64,000 nt of DNA from Aradus depressus (taxonomy: Eukaryota > Arthropoda > Insecta > Hemiptera > Aradidae), in contig OY759217.1 of NCBI GenBank assembly GCA_963662175.1, positions 6,202,562 through 6,266,561 on the forward strand, read 5' to 3'. Below the pieces are notes generated by a model. That model had not been told where the DNA came from. It was given only the letters and a program-made list of their open reading frames with translations, and made no database searches. Every line of letters starts with the position of its first letter. The stretch's first letter is position 1. Both the position numbers and the translations under genes were made by a program. This document shows, piece after piece, positions 52,969 to 63,806 of this stretch.

Positions 52969-54496
52969 CCCGCGCAGCCCAAGCCGCCATCGACTTCGTC
53001 GACAGCTGGTGCTGCGCCAACAAACTGGCCCTCTCACCAAGCAAGACTAAGGCCTTGCTGATGAGAGGAAAAACCGACGCCCCCCACTCTTTCTCCTTGA
53101 GGATCCAGGGGACGCGCGTTGAATTCCCGGAGACGGTCACATACCTTGGTGTGAGGCTGGGTCCGGGCTTCAGCGTCAAGGAAAGGAAAGGACAAATGCC
53201 ATCTTCAACGCTCTGAGCCTCCTAGCTTGTGCAACATGGGGCCTCGTTTACTCAGCGTGTAGAACAATCTACACGGGAGTATTCAAGGCTGTGGCTCGAT
53301 ACGCTGCGGCAGGGTGGTGGTTTCGCCCCACCAAGCAGCAGAGGACGAGACTACTGCAGGCCCAAAGAGCCGCCCTCCTGAGGGTCACAAGGGCCTATCG
53401 TACTGTCTCTACGGCAGCGCTACAGGTGCTGGCAGGGGCTCCGCCCATAAACTTGGTCTTGGACAGGGCGGTCGCCTCGTACTACTGTAGACGCAATTTG
53501 CCCCTGAGAGCAGATGTAGATGAGCCCTTGCGCTCACCCTGGAGGGCGAGCTACGTGGACAGAACAGACCAGAGCGTTGCAGGGACATCGTCCAAGAATG
53601 GATAGTGAACAAGTGGCAGCAGCGATGGTCGCGCTCCTCCGATGGCCGAACGACATTCGCGTACATTCCCGACGTCCAGGTCCGCCTGCGCTCCACTTGG
53701 GTACAACCCGATCACTGGACATCCCAGGTACTATCAGGTCACGGCGACTTCAACTCCAAACTCTTCTTCTTCGAGAGAACTGTTCGTGTGGCGGCATCGA
53801 GACTGCAGAACATGTGGTCCTCGATTTTCCGCTATACGACAGGTCTAAGGTGGAGTTGATCCGCGCGACAGGATCATATCTGGGATTGACCCTGCCGGAG
53901 TTGATGATGGATTTGAACTACCCGGCGTTCGGCCAGTTTGTCATCCCCTGGCGGGAGCAGAAGAAGGCCCTTTGACCCAGCGCCGGGGGCGATTGACGGA
54001 CCAGCCCCTGAGTTCTACCCCCGGCGACCGCGATGTAGAAGCAGCCCCACTCCACCGATCTCGAGCTCTCTCTGCGCCACCAGGCAGCCGCATTATAAGG
54101 GGGTCTGGGAGTACCAGTCTGTCCCCGAGGGTGGGGGCTACCGCCCCCAGATCCATAGCAACAATTGTAAATGTCATCCCCTGGCGGGAGCAGAAGAAGG
54201 CTCTTTGACCCGGCGCCGGGGGCGACTGACGGACCGGCCTGAAGTCCACCCCCGGCAGCCGCGATGTAGAAGTAGCCCCACTCCACCTAACTCGAGCTCT
54301 CTCGGGGCCCCTGGCAGCCACAACCCAAGGAGGTCTGGGAGTGCCAGTCTGTCCCGCTCAGGACCTGAGGCTGTCACCCCTAGACACCCACAGCAACACT
54401 GTGATTAAATAAAACCCAATATTATATATGTACTTCCTCCTTCCCCGACAATAAGCGGGCCGGGTGATTTGCCGGAGCACCCGTAAAAAAAAAAAA
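52250..54496 (+). pseudogene. R1-clade LINE fragment: RT to 3' end (subfamily 2)
   Basis: RT is followed by a small deletion at about 52880. Then come YVDDLAITVHADS (52916-52960), the thumb (53216-53605) and the C-terminal tail (53605-53975), all in changing frames. The 3' UTR is present twice in tandem (53941-54173 and 54174-54405, diverged). The 3' end reads GGGCCGGGTGATTTGCCGGA, GCACCCGT and an A12 tail at 54485-54496. It is inserted beside an 80-bp repeat array. Confidence 0.85.
53941..54405 (+). repeat. Tandem duplication of an R1 3' UTR
   Basis: Two diverged copies of about 232 bp, each starting CATCCCCTGGCGGGAGCAGA. The first is nearly identical, in inverted orientation, to 45836-46068. 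Confidence 0.85.
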
Positions 54497-54794
54497 GTCC
54501 AAATACTCATCGGGGTAATACTGCATTCCTCCCACTCTATTGGATATATAAAGCATCAATGTGCTCACCGGAGAAGGAGTCCAAATACACAAAGGGGAAT
54601 ACTGCATTCCTCCCACTCTATTGGATATATAAAGCACAAATGTACTCACCTGGAAAGGAGTCCAAATACACAAAGAGGTAATACTGCATTCCTCCCACTC
54701 TATTGGATATACAAAGCACCAATGTGCTCACCGGGGAAGGAGTCCAAATACCCACAGGGGTAATATTGCATTCCTCCCACTCTATTGGATATTG
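54497..54794 (+). repeat. 80-bp tandem repeat, left part
   Basis: GTCCAAATACxCAxxGGGGT followed by AATACTGCATTCCTCCCACT and CTATTGGATATATAAAGCAC recurs at about 54497, 54579, 54659 and 54739 (80-82 bp period). It is interrupted at 54795 by an R1 fragment and a SINE and resumes at 55385. Confidence 0.9.
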
Positions 54795-55020
54795 CCATTT
54801 GATCATTATCCACTCCTGGACAATATCCCTGCAACGCTCCGGTCTGCTATCGCCCTGCATCTCCACGGCCAATGCCGCGCCCAAGGGCCCATCCACATCC
54901 TGTCCATGAGGCAGATTGCGTCTGCAGTAGTACGATGCTACGGCTCCGTCCAAGACCAAGTCAATGGGCAGGGCCACGGCCAGCACCTGCAGCACCGCCG
55001 TGGAGACGGCGCGATAGGCC
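54795..55020 (-). pseudogene. R1-clade LINE fragment, minus strand (C-terminal region)
   Basis: The minus strand reads VLDGAVASYYCRRNLPHGQD and RPERCRDIVQEWIM, a segment without its 3' end or tail. It replaces part of an 80-bp repeat unit, so it arrived by rearrangement or deletion and not by simple retrotransposition. Confidence 0.8.
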
Positions 55021-55036
55021 TTGTGTATTTAGATTA

Positions 55037-55384
55037 GAGGGCGCCGGTAGCTCAGTGGTATGCGTGCTTGACTTCTGAGCTCAAGGTTGTGGGTTCGTAG
55101 CCCGACCGAGGCCCTTAGTTTATTTTATCTGGGAGGTAAAATAAACTTAAGCACGCCGCCCTTCGGATGGGACGTTAAGCGATGGTCCCGAGCCTGTACG
55201 ATGTCAGGTACTCGTTAAAGACCCCTACCCTAGATGAATAAAAAATTTAGGGTAGGCAAAATTTAGGACTCCCACAGTAGAGTCGGTCTCATGTCCACCA
55301 GAGTGACGAAAGAGCGCTCTGGTAGTAGGCGATATGACCTCGCAGTTAAAGCCCGGGCATGAGTCATAAAACCTAAACCTAACA
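55037..55384 (+). mobile_element. tRNA-derived SINE (family 1), longer copy
   Basis: The head GCGCCGGTAGCTCAGTGGTA has box A (TAGCTCAGTGG) and GGTTCGTAGCCC is a box B. The body CCCTTCGGATGGGACGTTAA, GCGATGGTCCCGAGCCTGTA and CAGGTACTCGTTAAAGACCC matches the copy at 17782. It continues about 170 bp further to an ATAAAACCTAAACCTA tail. It is not a functional tRNA gene: the tRNA part is embedded in a longer transcript unit. Confidence 0.8.
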
Positions 55385-55575
55385 GCGTAATACTGCATTC
55401 CTCCCACTCTATCTGATATATAAAGCACCAATGTGCTCACCGGGGAAGGAGTCCAAATACACAAAGGGGTAATACTGCATTCCTCCCACTCTATTGGATA
55501 TATAAAGCACCAATGTACTCACCGGGGAAGGAGTCCAAATACTCATGGGTGTAATACTGCATTCCTCCCACTCTA
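55385..55575 (+). repeat. 80-bp tandem repeat, right part
   Basis: About 2.4 further units of the repeat at 54497-54794, ending at CTCTATTC. 55576-55704 is unique AT-rich spacer. Confidence 0.9.
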
Positions 55576-55704
55576 TTCTTTAAGTTAATTTCCTTCATTC
55601 TGAGTTCTGAATCAATTTGCTTAATTTGCTCATTCTGAAAAACCGAAAGTCTTAGTTAATTGTTGAGGACAGTTGCGTGTCTAGACATAATCGAGTAAGG
55701 GTAC

Positions 55705-55750
55705 TTTTTTTTTTTCATTATTCGGGTGCTCCGGTAAATCACCCGGTCCG
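55705..55750 (-). mobile_element. 3' terminus of a subfamily 2 R1 element, split by the next copy
   Basis: T11 (A-tail) then, on the minus strand, GACCGGGTGATTTACCGGAG and CACCCG: the same terminus as at 54450-54484. Its upstream continuation lies at 57666-57700, beyond the inserted copy. CGGGTG and CACCCG can pair as a small hairpin. Confidence 0.7.
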
Positions 55751-57665
55751 TTTTTTTTTTTTTTTTTTCGCAGGGCGATGGGAATACTTTCAACGAAGGG
55801 ATGCACGTGCATTCCAGACAGTGTGGTGTGCCTCATGTTGGCTTTCCACTAAACCCACACTTCTGAGCTCTTGGGTGATTTCGTCCCTGGTGTGGGACCA
55901 TAACACCGTCTTCGTCCCTGCGGAGGAACGATACCTGTAGTTTCTGGAGTGCGCTGAAACTCGGCAAGTTCATGCCTGGTTAGGACCGCCAAATGTTATT
56001 GTCACCGGGGGTCCGCCAAGGCTCGAGGTTAGGAGGCGTTTTTTCACCTCCTCCACTCCGCTACAAATTGGGTGAATGCCGGGTAACTCGATTCGGCCAC
56101 CAGCTGGTGCAGGGTCAGTCCCAGGTACGATCCGGTCAAGCGTGTCAACGCCGCACTAGGCCCGTCGTACAGTGGACATTCGATGACTACGTGTTCCGCA
56201 GTCTCAACGCCACCGCATGCGCAGTTCGGGCTGTTTTTCCTTTTGAAAAAGAAAAGCTTGGCGTTGAAGTCGCCGTGACCAGATAGTTTGCGTCTGCCTA
56301 TTGCGTCTGCAGTAGGGCGAGGCTACGGCTCCGTCCAAGACCAAGTCAATGGGCAGGGCCACGGCCAGCACCTGCAGCACCGCCGTGGAGACGGCGCGAT
56401 AGGCCTTCGTCACCCGCAGCAGTGCTAATCGCTGGGCTCGCTGAAGAATCGCGCGATGCCGCATGGTGGGGCGTTGCCACCACCCAGCAGCCGCGTATCT
56501 TGCAACTGCCTCGAAAACCCCCGTGTAGATTGTTCTACACGCAGGGTAGCCGAGGCCCCAGGTAGCCCTGGCTAAGGAGCTCAGAGCATTGAAGGTGGCA
56601 TTTGTCCTATCCTTAATGCCAACAGCGTGCGGTGTCACATTGAAGCCCCGGCCCAACCGCACTTCTAGGTACATTACGGCTTCAGGGCTCTCAATGCGCT
56701 TCCCCTGGATCCTGACCAAATGGGGCTGACGTGCATCCACTCTCCCTCTCATAAGCAAGGCCTGGGTTTTACTTGGTGAGAGTGAGAGCTTGTTGCCGGT
56801 GCATCAGTCGCCAATATAATCTACGGCTGCCTGGGCTTGTCGGGTTAGAGCAGCACGGCTATCATCGTGCACCGTGACCACTAGGTCGTCGACATAGGCT
56901 ACTGCCTTAAATCCACGATCCCCGAGTTCACGGAGCAGTCCATCAAAGAGTATGTACCACAGAGCCGGTCCTAGGATCGACCCTTGCTGGCAGCCCCTTG
57001 TGATGTCCACTGATGAGCTTGAGTACAGGTTACTTATGGTCGCTGATCTGTCGCTCAGAAAGCTCAAGATTAGCACGAATATATTCCTCTGCGTTCCCAT
57101 CGCGTGTAGCCTCGTCAGAATGGCCGGCCAGGAGGCGCAATTGAACGCTGCAGCTATGTCGAAGAAGACACAAAGAGCATATTTGTCTCTGCGCTCCTCC
57201 ACATCCGCCCTCAGCGTCCACAGTGCATCCTCCGTGGAACGTCCCCTGGAACAACCAAACTGTCGCTGGGACACCGAGGCATATACCCTGTCCCGTATAC
57301 TAAGGAGGACGAGGGCCTCCAGTACCTTGCCAAAAATAGGCAGCAGGCTAATTGCTCAGAAACTCCCCGCCCGGGTTGGGTCCCTGTCCCCAGGCTTGGC
57401 AAACGTGCACACTATGGCTCGTTTCCAAACCCTAGGAAAGTGCCCCAACCTAAGGCAGGTGTTGTACAGATACAAGGGGTCCCGCCCGATGATCGGAAGC
57501 GCCTTCTTGATCATGGCGGCGTCAATGAGGTCTCCCCAGGGGCTCCGCCATTCTTCTGCCTCCCGATCGCTAGGTCGAGATCTACATTGTCCCAATCAGG
57601 TGCATTTTCTGTGTTCGGCAAGTTGCGGGATGCCTTCCTTACCGCAGATTGTTCGGGGTGTCCTC
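55751..57665 (-). mobile_element. R1-clade LINE (subfamily 1), 5'-truncated, nested in another R1 3' UTR
   Basis: A T18 tail (55751-55768), a 3' UTR matching 45300-45640, then ORF2 pieces from C-terminus to RT on the minus strand. GTCCG at 55746-55750 and 57666-57670 is a 5-bp target duplication. The host sequence on both sides is the 3' end of a subfamily 2 R1 element, so this is an R1-in-R1 insertion. Confidence 0.8.
56204..57595 (-). pseudogene. R1-type ORF2 pieces of the nested copy (RT and thumb)
   Basis: RT is in at least three frames: 57595-57356 (FAKPGDRDPTRAGSF), 57274-56804 (FGCSRGRSTEDAL, CVFFDIAAAFNCASW, TRGCQQGSILGPALW, YVDDLVVTVHDDS) and 56758-56204 (thumb, then C-terminal part with an internal deletion near 56290). 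The Asn after AAF and Ser for Trp in the palm suggest decay. EN is absent. Confidence 0.82.
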
Positions 57666-57755
57666 GTCCGATATTGTCGGGGGAAGAGGTACATATATTT
57701 TTCAAAGATGGTTATAATTATAATATACACGTAACATTTTGTTCCTATGGATGTC

Positions 57756-58620
57756 TTTTTTTTTTTTTTTTTTTTTTTTAATTTTTTATTTTGAATATTT
57801 ACAATCGGCACACACCATGAGTGAATTTGATGAAAGACAAAACATTAAAAGAAAGAGAAAAAAATAATATATTTATACATCGAAAGAATATGATTGTGTA
57901 CAAAATAATAATAGAAAAAAAAGAAAAAAAAAACTAAGAACTATGCAAATAGTATAATATGTACAAAACAAAGAGAAAATATTAAATTTAAATTATAATA
58001 AACATAAACATAAAAATAAAATAATAATATTGATATTGTAAGTGTTTGGGTCAGGGTCGGACACTTAACATTTCGAGCAAAGGCCCGATAACCATGAAGA
58101 ACCCAGAATGTCAGGGGAGTAAAATATGTGAGGAATAAATGCGGAAATAGTGAAAATAAGAATTCTATTTGGAACACAATAAGTAAATTGAAATGAATGT
58201 TACTTGATCACTGTAAACAGAATGTTCTGGTCGATTCGGCTGTGTCGCTCCTTGGTGGTCCGTGATGATAGACGAGATCGGAGGGGGTCCTCACGGGGAA
58301 GTCTTCATGTGTGAGATGTATCCAGGCCAGGCTGCGTTGGACGAAATGCTAACTGGGGTAGTAAGATGCGTCCCGGTCAGGCTGTGGTGAGCGACTGGTG
58401 ACTGGGGTAAGATGCGCCCCGGTCAGGGTGTGGTGAACGACTGGTCTCTGGACCGGGAGTGGTGGGGATAGCGAGCGAGCTAGCCGTGGAGTAGGGACCA
58501 TAGTGGGGGGCGCTGGCTAAGCTCAATAGTCGTAATTGAACAGTAAGCACCACGGCCGATTTTATAGAATCAGGGTGGATCATATGGAGGGGGGGTTTTG
58601 AACAGTGGACTGTATAAATT
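57756..58620 (-). other. Probable LINE 3' end (A-tail and UTR) of unknown family
   Basis: T24 at 57756-57779 followed by TATTTACAATCGGCA resembles the 3' end of the Jockey copy (T tract then TATTTACAACGGCA). The next 400 bp are AT-rich and 58200-58570 is GC-richer, with an imperfect 50-bp double repeat (GATGCGCCCCGGTCAGG). No conserved protein is readable. 58621-59420 is AT-rich spacer with spurious short frames only. Confidence 0.4.
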
Positions 58621-59850
58621 GAAATGGTCTATAATATAATGTAAAGATACGTTTTATGTATGCGTAATTGAATCTATTCATAAAACCCAACACAAAAATT
58701 CTTTAATATAATTTCTTTTAATGTGAGATTGGAGATAAAACAAATATAAAAACACTCAACTCAAAATTCATGCATTATATGATTTATATTTTATCAATTA
58801 TTATTATTAAATCTTTTATATGAAACGAAATGCTTACAACAAAATACACATCATAAAAGTGTGAAATCATACAAATAGCGAGCTACAACATTATACAACT
58901 TAATTTAGCTCAATAAAATTATTTATAAAAAACATTTCGGGCAAGACTCTACATGCACTTCTATAAAATGGTATAACTGGATTCATTAATTATAAAAAAA
59001 TTTAGTTACTTTATTAAGTATTTTATTTAGATTAAGTTTATGTTTTAATTTTTTATTTAAAGATTGCGCATTTTGTATAATATTCGAAGAGATACCTTTA
59101 AAAAATCGTTGCGTAGTTCTGGTCGAATGAAGCTCAGCTTTCCTCATCTCATGTCGCCATTTTCTAGTAAAAAACTCGCTTCCACCTTGTTCTTCAGAGG
59201 GCACCTTTCTTCGATCACATCTTCGGCCAATTTCTCTTCTTTTTTGAATGGTTCGTCCGCAGGCACAAACAGCGATAACTGTTTCAACTACGTCGATTCC
59301 CAGGAGGATATGTTTGGTGGACTATTTAACAGAATTACTGTCCCATACAGGGATTTGGGAACAAAAATTGAGGTAGTCGCCTGTACACAACGGATGTATG
59401 TATAAATGATGAAGTGGACTGTATATAAAAAAAATGGTAAAATGAATGGCATGGCCTCTACTCACTGCATGGGTGAACGGGGTCAAGGTTAAAGAGGGAC
59501 CAAGTCAGATGGTCAACAACTGATGATCAACTGAAGAGTAGTAGTTCGCTCGCCCCCCTCTCTTCGTAGATAGCGCTGACTGCAACGGGCCTAGTGGCGC
59601 TGCGATGTACACTCACTACAAGGCAGGGGGGGGGGGGGGGAAGGAATAGGGAGATGCCAGGCCTCAACATTCCCCCCACCGAAATCACGCTTGGGATTTC
59701 TACTAGTCAAATAATATAAGTAAACAAAAAAAGGAACTCTTTCAAAAAAATAAAAAATAACCACCGGCTGTTAGATAAAAGAAATAAAAAACAGGGAAAG
59801 TAGGAAATGGAAAGGAAAGGAAAGGAAGGAGGAAGGAATGGAATTGGGAA

Positions 59851-62337
59851 TTATGGTGTAGGCAGGGGACAGAATTTCACGACGGGGCGAAGATAGGTCC
59901 CTTGAGAGGTGCGAACAGAAGCAACTCTCACTACATCGTCTTGTCCTCGGTGAACCTCCTGCACTCTTCCGAGGCGCCACTGCAGGGGCGGAGTCTTCGC
60001 CTCGACAAGCAGAACCAGATCGCCAATCTTCAGATCTGGTGGGGCGGTGAACCATTTGCATCTCTGCTGGAGGGTATGCAAATAATCGCGGGACCACCGA
60101 ATCCAGAAATGCTGACTGGAGCGCAGGATGAGTTGCCATCGGTTGAGGTGGTTCATTTGGAGTTCTTGAACGTTGTGCTCCGGTACGGCTAGAAGGGGTG
60201 TACCGATGAGGAAATGCGATGTCCTTGCGGTGCGCCGCTTGCTTTCCTTCAAAATGAAAAGGTGAATAGAGGCTTCAGGGAGCGAGGCATGTTTGAGTCT
60301 GCCCCCCACCCTCAAATGACCCACGGAGTCGACGAACGGATGGAGGCGTTGAATGGAAGCGTGACAATCCTGATTTTTCGAAATCGCTAAAAGCTCCTGC
60401 TGAAAATGTTCTAGCTGGACGCCTCTAATAATGAAGGTCAGAGCATTATTAAGTTCCGAACAGGTCAACGGGCCTCGACATCGTTGATCAGACGGCAATC
60501 TGAGATTAGATTTGAACCGCAAACACCAAGCTGTTACTCGTTGGAGTGTTGAAAGAGAGGAATACTTCTCTAATATGTCCCAAGAACTGCATGAGGTTTG
60601 GACAAAAGAGTTAACAGTAGTTAAATTCTTCAGCTCGGGAAGATGAGGTGGCAAGTCAAAAGTTGAATAAATCGGCCAATTAGAAGAGTGTGAAGTGAGC
60701 CATGGGGGCCCTGTCCACCACAGATGATGTTTCACGAGGTGTTTGGGCTGCAATCCTCGAGAAGCACAGTCTGCCGGATTTAATTCGGAGGGTACGTGAT
60801 GCCACGAAGTAGATGAGAGTGTTTCAAGAATAAGAGTAACTCTAGTGGCAACGTATGTTTTCAAGAGATGGGGTGACGTCTTTAGCCATGACAAGACAGT
60901 CGTAGAATCCGTTAAGGCAAAGATACTAGACAGAGTTACGACATTTTCAAATGTTGACAATAGAAATTTCAAAAGTTTAGTAAGAAGCAAGGCTCCACAC
61001 AACTCTAACCGAGGTACAGTTAATGTCTTGAGGGGAGCTACCTTGGACTTCGCCATAAGGAAATGGCTTGTGCTATTAGTTTCTCCAACAGTAACTAGAT
61101 ACACTACTGCGCAGTACCCACGCTCTGACGCATCACAGAATCCAACTAAACAGGATAACGTGCTGTTTGACTGTAGTATATAGCGTGGAATCTGAATACT
61201 AGATAGATGATGCAACTGTTCGCAGTAAGAAGTCCATTCATCTGTCAGATAGGAAGGTACGTGTTCATCCCATCCGATTCCTAGACGCCAAAGATGTTGT
61301 ATGAGGCACTTGGATCTGAAAATAACTGGAGACAGCCAGCCGAGGGGGTCATAGGTACGAGCAATATGCGAAAGTATTGACCTCTTGGTGCATATAGGTT
61401 GGATCTCAGCCAAATCGTAGGAAAACGCATCGGTGGTGGAGTTCCACTGCAGACCTAGTACCTTTATCACTTCATGGCCGTCAGGATCAAATGATAATAG
61501 TGTCTCATGGTGATCGTTTGGGATGTCACGAATCAGTTCGGGGCAGTTGCTGCTCCATTTGCGAAGATGAAATCCTCCAGCCTGAAACAAGTTGATAAGG
61601 TCTCGTTTGAGGTTCTGGGCGTCCTCCACTGTCGAAGCTCCAGTGAGGACATCATCAATGTAAACATCCTGCAATAGGACCTTGGCGGCTTGAGAGAATC
61701 GCGCACCTTCGTCGTTGGCGAGTTGTTGAAGAGTACGAAGAGCGAGATACGGTGACGCAGAAAGGCCATAGGTAACAGTATTGAGTTCATACTCCTTGAC
61801 GGGCTCCTCAGGGGACCGTCGCCACAAGATGTGTTGATTCAACCTGTCCTCTGGACGGATTATGATCTGCCGGTACATTTTAGATATATCTGAAGTGAAA
61901 ACATAAGGATGTAATCGAAAACGAGAAATAATATCAATAATATCCCGTTGCAATTTGGGACCAGTTAAGAGTAAGCTGTTTAATGATGGCTGGTTAGAAG
62001 ACTTACAAGAGGCATCAAACACCACTCTTAGTTTAGTCGTAGAACTAGAGATTTTACAAACAGCATGGTGCGGTATAAAATAAGATTGGGGGTTACCAAG
62101 ACGAGAATATTCAGGCACCTGGGTCATGTGACCAAGTGTTTCATATTCGTTGAGAAAATCTTGGTAAGCTCGCTTGAGGTCTAGATGTCGGGCAAGGCGA
62201 CGTTCCACAGCAAACAAGCGAGTCAGCGCAGAGCTGTAAGAGCTTCCAGTCCATGTTGGGAGTCTGGAAGTAGAGAAGGGCAAAGGAACAACATAACGTC
62301 CATCGGTTTGTCTGTAATGTAAATTAGTAAAAATCTC
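59851..62337 (-). pseudogene. BEL/Pao pol with RT and RNase H but most of the integrase deleted
   Basis: RT shows KLRVVFDASCKSS, FTSDISKMYRQI, YGLSASPYLA and VYIDDVLTGAS (catalytic YIDD). RNase H-like sequence follows (LVGFCDASERGYCAVVYL, ALTDSTTVLSWL, PSELNPADCASRG), then the integrase N-terminal LRVGGRLKHASLPEA. Straight after that the frame jumps to the extreme C-terminal segment (RTARTSHFLIGTP, DLKIGDLVLL, PLQWRLGRV), so the zinc-binding and DDE core are missing although the ORF stays open. It is in the same frame as gag/protease but separated by a TAG at 62340-62338. Confidence 0.88.
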
Positions 62338-63755
62338 CTAACACCTCATATTATCCTCATTGATGATTGGCAGCGTAGGAGGTTCTTCGCTTTCCCAAAA
62401 ATGTTCCAAATTTTCGTCCAACTGAAAATTGTAGGTAGAATGAAGAGATGTCACAGGGGAAGATGGCGAAGAGCAAGGTTCGACCTTTCCTGTGATAACC
62501 CACCCAAAAATGCTGTGCAAGGCAGCAGGGTATTCTGACCCTGGTACAATTCGTTGACCATCGTAGACATGAGGAAAAAGGTCGGCGGCTATGAGGAAAT
62601 CAACTGGAGCTGACGTACAGAAGTTCGGATCAGCTAATGGCAGGTGCTTAAACTTATCATAAATATTACAAGGAATACTTGTACCTGGCATGTTAGATGT
62701 GATTTCAGGTAAAATGACTGCCTCCACTTGGAACTGCGGTTGGTCAGAATCTCGAGGCTTGATGCGACAACTGGTCATCCCTTTAGTGTCACCTACAATA
62801 TGCTGACCTAGGCCTACAACAGGGAAATTACATTTTTTAATACGTAACCCCAAACGTTGTACACATGCTGCCGTGACGAAAGATGTTTGCGCCCCAGAAT
62901 CGATCAATACTCGAATGGTCTGATACTCACCTAGATAGTTCTGTATATGTACTAAAGCAGTACCTAATAACACAGTTTTGAAGCTTGTTTGAGACTGTGG
63001 ATTATAGGCATGTAGCGCTGCATCAACTGCCGCAGTGCTGGGCTCAGAAGACTTCATAGTGGTATTGAATCTAGATGGGTAACTACTGGAATGTAAATAA
63101 GTGTGATGGCGAGCATCGCATGTGAGGCATGATGTCATGGAAGAGCATCTAGGCTGTAAGTGGGCCCCTTTAAGACAATTGAAACACAGCCTGAGAGCTT
63201 GAACCCGTTCTTGGCGCTGGTGTGGCTTCAATTGAAGAAAGTCAGGACACTTATAAATAGTATGATGAAGTTTGCAGACAGGGCAGGCATTAGTAGGCGA
63301 CTGCGCTGAGGTCGATACAAATCCTCGTTTGGCGAGCCTATTGTCTGGTAATAAAGTCTTCTTCCCAACAGAAAATTGAATCCTAGGGTTCAGTTTGATC
63401 TGCTGAGTGGTCTGGGAGACCTCCAAAATATGAGTCTGGTGCTGTATGTATGTCACAAGATTATTCCAAGTTGGAATTTCTTGATTGATATGATGGCGCT
63501 CAAAATTCTTTTTCGTCTCATAAGGCAGGCAGCGCAAGGCAACATGCATCAATATAAAACCAGGCAGGTCTACAATTTCTAAATTATGTAAGGCGGTAGC
63601 GGCCTCACAAAATACCTCCAAAAATTGATTAAGACTCTCTGGTGACTCATGATGGCGCTCAAAATTCTTTTTCGTCTCATAAGGCAGGCAGCGCAAGGCA
63701 ACATGCATCAATATAAAACCAGGCAGGTCTGCAATTTCCAAATGATGTAAGGCGG
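62338..63755 (-). pseudogene. BEL/Pao gag C-terminus and protease
   Basis: Capsid-like repeats (see the duplication) are followed by Cys/His clusters (CPVCKLHHTIYKC, CFNCLKGAHLQPRC, CLTCDARHHTYLH). An aspartic protease follows with RVLIDSGAQTSFVTAACVQR (DSG active site) and IFGWVITGKV near the end. It ends in TAG, where a single substitution would continue into pol. Confidence 0.85.
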
Positions 63756-63806
63756 TGCGGCCTCACATAATACCTCCAAAAATTGGTTAAGACTCTCTGG
63801 TGACTC
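63490..63806 (-). repeat. 159-bp in-frame tandem duplication within BEL/Pao gag
   Basis: TGATGGCGCTCAAAATTCTT begins at 63491 and again at 63650; the unit of 159 bp equals 53 codons. Both copies encode ESPESLNQFLEV and ALRCLPYETKKNFERHH. The right copy has lost one A near 63757, which breaks the frame. Confidence 0.9.

Noticed and set aside
53918..54377. Overlapping GC-rich ORFs on both strands
   Set aside because: These are the duplicated R1 3' UTR; open frames on both strands reflect high GC content.
21487..55740. GGGTGCTC at the satellite insertion site and in the R1 3' terminal hairpin as a shared recognition sequence
   Set aside because: The match is only 7-8 bases and occurs in different element subfamilies and orientations; chance is sufficient.
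57941..58177. 78-codon minus-strand hydrophobic ORF as a membrane peptide gene
   Set aside because: It arises from AT-rich low-complexity sequence near a LINE tail; no signal beyond composition.
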